NCBI GenBank assembly: GCA_905221605.1
Contig: CAJNDS010000731.1
Span: forward strand, 15,001 to 79,000
DNA from: Symbiodinium natans
Lineage: Eukaryota > Sar > Dinophyceae > Suessiales > Symbiodiniaceae
Reading direction: 5' to 3'
Length of the DNA: 64,000 nt
Every line of letters begins with the position of its first letter. Position 1 is the first letter of the stretch. Of this stretch, positions 48,557 through 58,100 are shown one piece after another. Both the position numbers and the translations under genes were made by a program. The notes below the pieces were generated by a model. The model ran no database searches. It was given only the letters and a program-made list of their open reading frames with translations, and had not been told where the DNA came from.

Positions 48557-50784
48557 GTTAGTAAGAGCGAGAACGCCGGGACCTCGAGCTGCAGTTTTAC
48601 CATGAAGCAACCGCGTGAGATGCATTATTGGTCAACTGGTGAGTAAGAGCGAGAAAGCCAGGGTGACGCTACTTTGGGGGAGGCTGCAAGGCACGGTTAG
48701 TAAGTGCGAGAAAGCCGGAGCTGCGGACGAACCTGGAGTAGCAGTCTTTCATACCTCACGTGTTTCACTTTGCGGCCTCGCATGCGCTGAGGGAATATGC
48801 CTCGAACAGAACATCCAGTGCTGAGTGGGGATTGCCAAACTTACGGAGGCTGATGCCACAACAAGTGCCTCAACAGCAAGGCATGCGGAGGGCAAAGTCG
48901 GCCTCGCGAGTGCTGAGGGTTGCAGCTGAGAGAGGGCCTAGCTGAGAACGCAACACCTCAAGCGAGGTAATTTTTAGTTTAGTTTCACTTTGACCAACGG
49001 CCCCTTCGGGTGGCTACGCGACGCAGCGTGCAGACAGAACTTGCAGCCACCGTAGCCATTTTGGCTCAAGTCTCGGCTCAACCCCGGTGGGGTGCGCAGG
49101 TAGTGAGCTGTTCGGTGGCCTGGAGGCTGTACCTAAGGGTGGGCTCCAACAGGACTCAAACCGAAACCACTGTGTTTGCTCGGTAGTTCTGCCAGCCACA
49201 TAGCTGCCTGTGTACGGCCTCGCCGAGTGCTGAGGGAACTTTCGACCTCGCTGCTGAGGGTGTTGTCGGCCTCGCATAAGCTGAGGATTGTGGAAAGTCT
49301 TCGGCCTCGCTCGGAGGGACAACATAGTTCGGCCTCACCACGGTTGAGGGAAACACCTCCTGGAACTGAGGTGCAAGAAGATAGCAGACCTGTGCGAGCG
49401 AAGAGGGTTCCGAGGCCTTAACTTCCTTTGTTGGAACAGGGCCCCGTCTCAACCGCAGATTTCCGCTCGTGGGCTATCGGCGACCAGAGTGGCCGTCCAC
49501 AGTGCCCTGGACAGTGTGCCACACGCCAAAGAGACTTGCTGCAAGGCAGACGGAGAGCGACGGACCATGCCGGCAATTGCGTGCTGTGTATTTGCATGGT
49601 CACACCAGGGGCGTCGTGAAGGGCTTTTCCTGGAACTGTCGCAGTCATATCGTATCCACTTTGTCCGTCGCACCAGGAGAGGCAACATAGCCTGGGGCAG
49701 CTGTGGGAATTGGAATGTCCAAAGAAGCCTGAATGCAGCTAACCTCCACCTGCAGCTCCGGGATTTCCGATGCTGTGAGGATGCGAGGCTTTGGAACATC
49801 GATTTCTATGTCGATCCCACAAACCCATCCCTGATGATTGATGGCAGCGGACGTGAAATCAGGTACCTGGGTAGGCTGGTGATTATGGTGTATGGCCCTG
49901 ATGTGTCGAGAAGGACGCTGGCCTTGTCGGAAGATGATGAGGAATGGATGCTCCTTTGAGGTGATGAAACGTCGCCGGCCAGTAACCAGGCAAGTGGAAG
50001 TGGATTGAATTGCGAGCACAGCCTCGCCATTAAGGGCCATGTGAGGGCAAACCCGAATGCAGGCTTAGCTTGCCGGAATGAGGGTGATCAACATACCCTC
50101 GCAGCACAATGCTGTCAGAACCCGTGAAACCAGCGGAGATGCCATGTGAGGCTATGCAAGGGCAGTTTCGGCCTCGCTATGCTGGAGTAAAGGTTCGGCC
50201 TCGCCTCGGCTGAGGGAATGGATGGTTCGGCCTCGCCAAGGCTGAGGGAACAACAGAAGGGTTGCGAAAACGCCTCGCTGATGAAGAAGGCGCATGATGT
50301 TCCGGCCTCGCATCAGCTGAGGGAAGAATGATGGAATGGGCAGGCCGGGCACTTATTGGTCTGCCGGAATAGAGTCTGGGAGACTCTGGAAGCACTGCAT
50401 GCAGCTTGGACGGCTGATGCTACTGGGCGCAAAGCGGTAAAGCAGCTTGAAGCATAGACTCCGCGGTGCCGGTGTGTCGGAGCAATTGATAGGTACAACC
50501 GCAGCCCAGCAGTGCTCAATCAAACAATGCAACATTCGGCCTCGACTTTGGTCTGAGGGAATGTGAGCTATAAAGAGCAAACTCCAGAATATGGATGAGG
50601 GACACTGGCCAGGCATGGAGGCCAGCAAAGGGCAGGTACCAGCATTGCACTGGAGAAGCCTCGAGTCCCAATGGCAGTGAACTTTGTGGTGAGGAATACG
50701 TCGACTGGTAAGTAAGTGCGAGAAAGCCAGGGCGATTCTGGGGAGAACAGCAAGGCACGGTTAGTAAGTGCGAGAACACCGGAG
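48557..50784. repeat. Family B repeat, five copies
   Basis: Copies at 48557-48581, 48638-48663, 48695-48720, 50707-50732 and 50759-50784 share G(T/G)(T/A)AGTAAG(T/A)GCGAGAA followed by (A/C)(G/A)CC(G/A)GG. Copies two and three (57 nt apart) and four and five (52 nt apart) are embedded in similar flanks including GCAAGGCACGGTTAGTAAG, so a larger unit was duplicated within the array. Confidence 0.8.
49049..49070 (+). other. Exact copy of the dinoflagellate spliced leader (DinoSL)
   Basis: The 22 bases start ACCGTAGCC and end ATTTTGGCTCAAG, matching the conserved dinoflagellate spliced leader (first base A, G or T) at every position. The next bases are TCTCGGC, not a GT donor, so this is not an SL RNA gene. 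It fits a relic left by genomic reinsertion of a trans-spliced transcript, a process known in dinoflagellates. The related unit at 46910-47030 has only the last nine bases (TGGCTCAAG) in the same place. Confidence 0.9.
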
Positions 50785-51819
50785 CTGCTGAGAACCCTGG
50801 ATTAGCCGGGACGTACTCCGTGGAGGATTCGTTGTCACTGCTTTCAGAAATGCCCACAAGGACCAAGCATGCAGCTAACCCGTGGTCGCAGAGTGGGCCT
50901 CACTTCGGTTGAGGGTAATCGACTCCCAAGTGAGAGTATGGAGTTTTGGTGGCAAACAAGACAGCCAGCCGACTGTTTTTGGAACAATGGCTACGGCTGG
51001 ATTGGAGACTGTCAAGTCTCACAATGGATAGCGGCCTCGTACATAATATCCTCACAGGCAGGGTGGGTTTGACCTGGTAGTCGGCACCTTGCCCGGCCCC
51101 CTGTCAGGCGCCTGTACCGGCCACCTGTTGAAGGTGTGTGGCGTGGGGTCACCGGTGCGTAGCGGCGATTTCGGTCGCTTAGCGTCCTCCAGCCTAAAAA
51201 GGGGTATGTTTGGGCAGGTACTTCACCTGTTCCTCCTGCTTGGCTCGTGTTGGAGATGTGTGAATCGAGGGCATGGATCCGTCAAGGTGAGATGACGAGA
51301 AAGTGCAGAATTGGGCCTCAATCAATATGGAACGGTCTATGGGGATTGACCACCCCGCTGGTAGAGGGATAGCGGCCTCTGAGAATCGGAGGGCATGGAT
51401 CACCTCCCGGCAAAAGCCACAGGAAGTATGCCCTGTGCATGCAAGAGGCAGCCACCGTAACCAGAGTCCATGAAGCCTCGGGCCATGACCTGGTTTGAAG
51501 ACATGTCCGGCCTCACTACGGTTGAGGGGTGTGGATGGAAGCACTCAGGACATGCAATGAGACTCGTAGAACGTGCATCTGGGTCTACAGGAATTGACCT
51601 CCATTCGGTTGAGGGATAGCGGCCTCCACGAACGAGGGCATGGATCACCTCCCGAATAGACAACACAGAGAATGTGCAAGCATACAGGCAATTTGCCTTG
51701 GCCAAAGTCTTCAAGCCAATGGCAACGACTTGGTCAAAACGACATTCCGGCCTCACTTCGGTTGAGGGTAGCGGTACGTCAAAACCGAGGACAAGAATGA
51801 GAGGGGGAACTTACCGGCA

Positions 51820-51824
51820 GTTTC
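51820..51824. repeat. Target-site duplication, left (GTTTC)
   Basis: The 5 bases GTTTC directly outside the left LTR are repeated directly outside the right LTR at 63641-63645. Five base pairs is the usual size for Copia integrases. Confidence 0.9.
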
Positions 51825-52050
51825 AGTTAAGTGAGCCCCAAACACAGGAGGGAGGTGATCCCAAGGGAAGAGGCAACAGACGAAACCTCAACCCAACCTG
51901 AACAGAAAGGGGCTTCACTACAAGACTGTGTCTTTTCCGTCTTGAGCCAAAGATGTCGGTGAAGTCGGACCTGGGCAAGTGAGACACACTAGTCTTACAG
52001 GTTGCTAAGGGCTACCCTGAAGGGGGCTCGGGAGTCGTGTTCTTTTAACT
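51825..52050 (-). repeat. 3' LTR of the copia element
   Basis: 226 bp, identical to 63415-63640. The ends form a 6-bp inverted repeat (AGTTAA/TTAACT). On the sense (minus) strand, about 92 bases in (51955-51941), it contains CATCTTTGGCTCAAG, which shares its last 11 bases with the dinoflagellate spliced leader. Confidence 0.95.
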
Positions 52051-52061
52051 CCCCCCTCTCC
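52051..52061 (-). other. Polypurine tract
   Basis: GGAGAGGGGGG on the minus strand directly abuts the 3' LTR, the expected place for the plus-strand DNA primer. Confidence 0.85.
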
Positions 52062-52155
52062 GGAGTCTTCCCGGAGGGTGCCCGTTGAGACTACACCTTC
52101 CTCTGACTTGTCTTCTTAAATTCTCCAATGGAAAGAACCACTGGAAAAACATGCT

Positions 52156-55100
52156 CTATGTACATGGTGCGCCAGCGGCAGCACCCTGTGCATGCTGAGT
52201 CTTTGGGCCAGACCCAGGCTTCAAGTGCAAGTCCCTTATGTCGACAAGGACCTCTGGCAACTTTTGTCTTATGCCTAGTAGCTTAAGGGCATTATCCCAT
52301 TTGTTAGGAGGAAGAGCTTTGGTGAAGATATCTGCGGCTTGCAGATTTGTGTCAACGTAAGTTAGCTCAACGTCTTCCTGGTCAAGCTGTTCGGCAATGC
52401 TACCCAGGTTGACCTTATGGGTACGCTGGATGTGCCTTAGCTTAGGGGAATAACCTTTCTTAGCTACTATGATGGTGGCTTGGTTGTCTTCGTGGATGAC
52501 AAGCCTTATGCCATCCTGGCCCAGGAGGGTTTGCCAGAGTTGCAATGCCGGGAGGCCTTCGGAGAAGAGCGAGTGTGCTAAGCTCACTATCTCTGACTCA
52601 GTAGTGCTTCGTGAAGTTGACGTCTGTCGCTTGCAAACCCATGCCAAAGGAAAGAAGGAGTTAGGACCTTTGAGGACAAGGTACCCCCCTGAAGTGGACT
52701 TGGCATCCACTTTTTCCCCAGCGAAATCGGCATCAACGTAGAGCGCAAGATGCAGCTCCCCTGGGTTGTCCTGGACGGTTCCGACCAACCGATGGGTTTT
52801 GGTGGAATTGATGTAACAGATCAAGCGATGGAGTTGCTTGTCGTTGTTACGCGTCCAGGACTGAACCCGTGTTGCCAGATCTCCTATGGGCTTGATGATG
52901 TCAGGCCTTGCTAGCCTGCCAAGCCACAGAGCCTTCATGAGGATTTTGCAAGCATTTGGAGCGAGCTCGCCCGTGACTTCGTCGTCTGAAGGGACAAGGC
53001 TTCCTTCTGGACAGAACGGTGTTTGGGCGGCTTTGAGGCTCTTTGTACCGGTGATGCCAGTGTAAAGATCTACGGTCTGTTGCGCATAATCATACATGTC
53101 GAGAACAACGGCTCCTTTTAACGCGCCTAGGGCAGCGTTCTCTGAACTCTCGGCTGGTGCGTTGATGACATAATGATTGCGACCAAGGATCCTATATACT
53201 GGCTCGGGAGGTTCAACGTCAACGAGGGAACAGAGCTTCTCCCAGAAGGGTTGGTGATGCTCTTGTGGTCCTGACAACGTCAGGTCGTCGACGTATGTTG
53301 AAAGCAACAATTGAGTCTCTGGGAACCAGAAGTTGCCGGGGTACTCTTGGAGCTCGTAACCCCCCAAACCCTGAAGAACCTCCTTAAGATGTTTCTCCCA
53401 CAGACCACCGGCTTCGGGATGTCCGTACAGCGCCCTTAGCAGCAGCACGACCGGGCGGACGAAGCGCTCGCGCCACCATGTAGGGCGGAGTTCTGGTGGC
53501 AACTCTATCCAAGTCTGGAACTTGGATTTTAGGAGTGCCTGAACGTAAGCCTTGATGGCGTCGGCTGCCGAGGACTGATTGCCGGGTAGTGCGCCATATG
53601 CCAAGCAGGCATTAAGACCCTGTACAGAGGTAGGGTTGGCCCCAAGCTCTCTGTACACGGCGGCAGCACCCTCTTCGTCCTTAGCGCAATCGCCGCGGTA
53701 CACAATACGGCCCTTCATCTTTTGAAGGTGCTGAGCAAGCTCCCAAAACTTAATGGACGCAATGCTCATTAGCTTGCCGAAGTGTACCTTTGCTCCAGTG
53801 CGGCGGGCCTCGGACTGGACATCCCGGTACTCCCGAGGATTTGTCTCGTCCCATACGGGAACTGCTCTTAGGCCGTCTGCTTCGGCGCGAATTGCTTCTA
53901 GCGCTTGCGGTGAAGCGAGCATTTCGGCCCTGGACAAGAGCTTTGTGACTAAGGCATTCACCTCGGGGGCACTAGATGGGGATTTAGGAAGGTCGCAGAC
54001 TTGGCATATTAGGGCGTTCAGGTCGACTATCTCTGTGAGAAGTTCATGGGCCTTTTCATCGCCCTCTAGTGCGACTGCAAGGTCTTCAAGACCGGCAAGG
54101 GAGGAAACATGCTTAAGTTCTTGCTCCTTTTGCCTGTGCTCATTGTCAGTGGTGCAGGGGATGACAGGCATCGCAGGGATGACCTTGCGCTTGAGACTCG
54201 GATTCAAAGCATAAGCTATGAGCTCACACATTGATTGCGTGTAGAAGCCAGTTTTCTCGAGAACCTTGCCTCTAGGCTTTGCGTGGTCCTTGGGGCCATG
54301 GTTGCAATGGAGACCAGAAAAGGACTTTACGATTGCATCTGACGTGGTCATTAAGCGCCAAGGCTTCTTGACCGGCTGCTGTTCTTGACCTACAACCCCA
54401 AGTCTACACCCATCGAAGTTAACCTCTCGAAAACAAGGGTGCTTCTTAAAGAAAGCTTGGACATCGGCTCTCTTCCACGAGTCCGAGTTGCGCGGCCACT
54501 CGAAAGTGACGTCTGCACCACACGCAAGGGCAGTTTCTGCGTGGGAGGCAAACTTAGAAAACAAACGCTGAGAAGCTTTGACCTTTAGCCTAAGCTTGGT
54601 GCGGTATGTGTCACCGTGCTGACTAAGCCCGACCCTGTGCCATGGACAACCTGATGTGCAGGGAAGTGAGGCCCACAAATGCGAGTTGGGGCACGCCTTC
54701 AACTGAACATGAAGCTGTTCTGCCACAACGGGGTCAGAGACGTTAAGTGTGTTTTCGCTTAGTCTCACGTGAGGGACGCCAAGCTCGGCATGAACTCTTC
54801 CAAGCATAGAGTGCTCGGAACACGCGTATTCAAAACACGTTGTCAGCTTGCTTCCCTTAGCTGCTCGTTTTCTATGCCTTTTGTTCTTGACGCGCGGCTT
54901 TCCAAAGCATGGCAAGGGAGCGGGCATGCCGAAGACTGGGACGCCACTACGGTATCCGCAGGTAGCTTCAGTGAGCACGGTCCTTGTAGCTGAACTTGGA
55001 GGGAGCGCAGCGCCGGAGGCCACGATTAGTGGAGGTGAAGACGCAGAGGCAGGTGAGGGAGCAGGTTCCTCTGAAGCTGGCGGTGCCACAGCGCTTTCAG

Positions 55101-58100
55101 CAGCTGCCTCAAGGAGATTGTCTGCGACAGCCTCGAGGCTAGGGTCGGCCCCAAGAACCTCTAGGCTTTCAGCGACAGCCTGCGCCTTGCTTACTGCCTT
55201 CTTAGCCTGTGCCTCCTCGCGTTCTGTGCTTACCAGCTTGGCAAAACGCTCGCGGCAAACTTCGATATGCTTGACTGCCTTACCTCTACATGCTTTACAA
55301 CCAGGAGTTTCCCCAAAGCGAATTATTCGCTCGACAGTTATGTAGACCCCTTTAACTTTAGGATCCCTTTTGAAAGGAGCTGGGGCCTCACCTGTTGGAG
55401 GAAAGGGAACCTCGCGAACGGGGAAGTCTGGGAGTGCAGAGCGCGCGGCAGGACCTTCAAGGACTGTGCCGTCCACAAGTGCCTTGCGCGTGGCATTTGC
55501 AAGAGGGAAGATGGGCTCGCCCTCTTCGACAAATAATTCAGGTTCAGGAACATCAATGACGCTGACTTCTCGCTTGTTGCGGAAAGCATGGTAATCGAGT
55601 ACGCGAGTGACTCCGCGGTACCTCATACCAGCATCAATTCGCCATCCAAGGAACAAGGCTGGTGACATGTTGGGCTCTAACGTTAGCTTGGAAAGTTTTG
55701 TCCTATACCAAACTAGCTGGCCAAAACAAAGCCTCATCCCTGAGAAGGGTTCCTTTGTCAAGGCTTCCCACTGAGTGACACCTGTTCCGGTGTTTGCAGT
55801 CCTATCAAAGGACAAGGACAAGCACGCGAACGGGAATGAGTAAGTGTGAAAGTCATAGGGCAAACCGCTTTGCAAGTGAATGGCTCTACAACACTCTTTC
55901 TCTTCTCTCACGTCTCGCTCTAGCGCCGCGTTGTGCGGCCACCTATTAGGGAGAGAGGTGTCGGGGATTAAGCCTACTTCCTCGGCTGCTGTCTTTAGCT
56001 CGCCTGCTTCATCCATTTTGATGAGACAGGTGGGTGCAAGCTCGGAGGCCTTGAGGCCCATGAAGTGGCGGTAGTTGCGTGCATGCTGCTGTGCGCCACG
56101 GCGCGTCATAGGATACGCAATCCTAGCGCCTGAGAAGACATCCCTAATGACGTGGTGTGACTTAACCCCCCCTGTTCCTATACCTCGATGGTCGTCTCCT
56201 TTCGCGAGGATGACGTCATCAGTGGCAAGTTGCTGAAAGGAAGCAGTGGGAACGTCAATCAGGTCATCAGCCTTCCCATCCGGCTTGCGAGCGATACGCA
56301 TGGAGGTCGTCTTTGCGACATGGCAGATTTTGCAGAAAGGATTCTTTGGAAAGTGAGTGCGCAAGTGCTTTGCAGAGGTGGCCTCAGTTCTGAGAGCCTC
56401 TTCACGGGAAGGCTCTTCTGGCTGTGCATGAGGTGGCGCGCCAACGGCTGCGCCCTCTGCAGGTGCAGGCTCCGGAGGGAGGCCTGCTTCGGCGCGGACT
56501 CGGGCAACTTCTTTTGACATGTCTGCACTGCCATCAAGCGCTAGCAAATCTTGAATGGCGTGTTCAGGCAAGTCGGGAGATGGTTCTTCGGCAGCTGACT
56601 CACCTTCAGCGCCTATGCCAAAAAGCTGCTCTCTGGTCTCTTCTGCAAGTGCATTTGCGTCTACAATGTGGGCATCTTCGTCGCTATCTCCGATCTCTGT
56701 CGGTTCATACCCCTCTGGAGGAGGTATCTCGCCGATAGACACTGCATCGTCTTCCGCTGGAGCGGGAGAAGCGGAGGCAACGACAGGACTTAGGCTGGAG
56801 GAGGAAGGGTAAACGGTGGGCTTGAGCTCTTCGTCAAACTGAGGAACGTACTCTACAACCCTTGTGGCGTTTATCCTAGCCTTCCTAGGGACTTTGAGCC
56901 TACACCTGTGTACGTCTTGCTTTGGCACGAGGTACGGCTGGCTTTCCCTAGGATCCCAAACGAAGAGAGAGCCTTCGTCGAGGACGGCCTTTCCAACAGA
57001 GAATGCGGGAGGACACTCTTTGAGGACATAGACCTGCTCGGCGCTTGGGAGGATACGGCTACCCTCGAACGCAACGCTGTGAGTGCCTTCTCGCGCCCCG
57101 CCTCCAGTTGCAAAACCAACAGGCGTGTCGGTCTTGCGGACGCACGCGAGCGCCCTGGAGGACAAAGCTTGTCTGCCTATGAGATGCCTGCCGGCTGCGG
57201 TATCCCAAAGCCACGTGACTTTGTTGTCACTGGGAACGTGCATGGGCATTGCGCTGAGGAGTGGAGCTGTCGCGGCGTTGGCCTTTGCCTTAGCTTTCGG
57301 CTTCGCTTTTGCTAATGACTTTGGTTTAGGACCCTTATACTTGTTGTTGTCGTCATGGAGGAAGGGGCACGGACTGCCCTTGCACGCACCATACGCATAA
57401 AACATGCATGGGGTCTTCGCCTTCTCAGCGTCGGACATTTGACTGGCACGGCGGACCTGTTCGGACCTAGGTGTGGTGTTCCCATCGCCGCCCTTGTTCC
57501 CACCGCCGCGAGTACCCCTAGGGGTGCCGTTGCGTGGGGTGCCATTGCCCTTGCCCTTGCCACCTTTGGGAGTAGCAGCAGGGTTTGCCGGGACTTCCTC
57601 GCTGCCCTTTGCCTTCTTCTTCTTCTTTTCCTTTTTGGGCTTTCCATCAGGCTTGGCTGGAGCAGCCGGTGTGGTCGGAGGGGCAGGATTCGCAGGAGTC
57701 CTGGCGTCCTGACCTTTTGACGTCGACGTCAAAACCTCGGGTTTGCCCTGAAGGTTCTTATCGAACTCGTTCCTGTTGACCTTTTGCTGGTGCAACTCGA
57801 GAACGATGTCGACCCGATTCCACAGCCACTTGCAGGTTCTCCTGTGTGACCCCGGCCTAGCTTCCCGAGCTTTCTCAATTTTGGGCTTGAGCGCGTTGTT
57901 CTTATCAAGCTCATCTATGAGATGATTGAACATTGTGCTTTCTTTGGGAAGCTCATCTACGGGAATGGTGGCAAGTACATACTGATACTTGTCGCGAAAT
58001 GCTTCAAGATGATGCGGACCATCCCCGGCAAGCCTAATGTTGAGGAGGTTGCGTTCGCCTAGCATACCTATACGGTCATGCTCCAGCTGAAAATGCTTGA

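Larger units (their letters stand above)
47127..51770. repeat. Family A stem-loop, about 23 copies, arms covary
   Basis: Core form: CGGCCTC(G/A)C, 3-5 loop bases, G(C/T)TGAGGGAA. Copies start near 47131, 47161, 47224, 47308, 47779, 48499, 48774, 48899, 49215, 49243, 49268, 49301, 49329, 50168, 50194, 50227, 50302, 50537, 50897, 51507, 51598, 51619 and 51747. The inner stem CCTC/GAGG is nearly constant. The next pair switches together: CCTCGC goes with GCTGAGG, and CCTCAC with GTTGAGG. Outer arms also covary: GTTGTTC/GAACAAC at 48494-48526, GTTC/GAAC at 50225-50251, CATTC/GAATG at 50533-50563. Copies near 50897 and 51747 have the loop TTCG closed by C-G, a very stable tetraloop if transcribed. 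All copies I found share one orientation. Confidence 0.85.
46910..51819. repeat. Gene-poor array of short stem-loops and other small repeats
   Basis: This 4.9-kb stretch contains no recognisable gene but is filled with short repeats: about 23 stem-loops, five copies of a GTAAGTGCGAGAAAGCC repeat, and longer recurring units. One longer unit occurs at 46910-47030 and again at 49036-49150, around CTTGCAGCC...CGGCTCAACCCCGGTGGGGTG. Another occurs around 49000-49048 and again at 63690-63745 beyond the retrotransposon (CCCCTTCGGGTGGCTACGC). The retrotransposon therefore inserted into the array. A few open frames (for example 49489-49959 plus) cross the region but have no domain. Confidence 0.8.

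Noticed and set aside
49049..49070. Spliced-leader RNA gene
   Set aside because: The leader is not followed by a GT donor or by recognisable SL RNA intron sequence.
49489..50040. Overlapping plus- and minus-strand frames inside the array
   Set aside because: Both strands are open, neither shows a domain, and the surrounding sequence is repeat.
47127..51770. Stem-loop array as a CRISPR array
   Set aside because: Spacing is irregular, copies diverge with paired changes, there are no uniform spacers or cas genes, and the context is eukaryotic.
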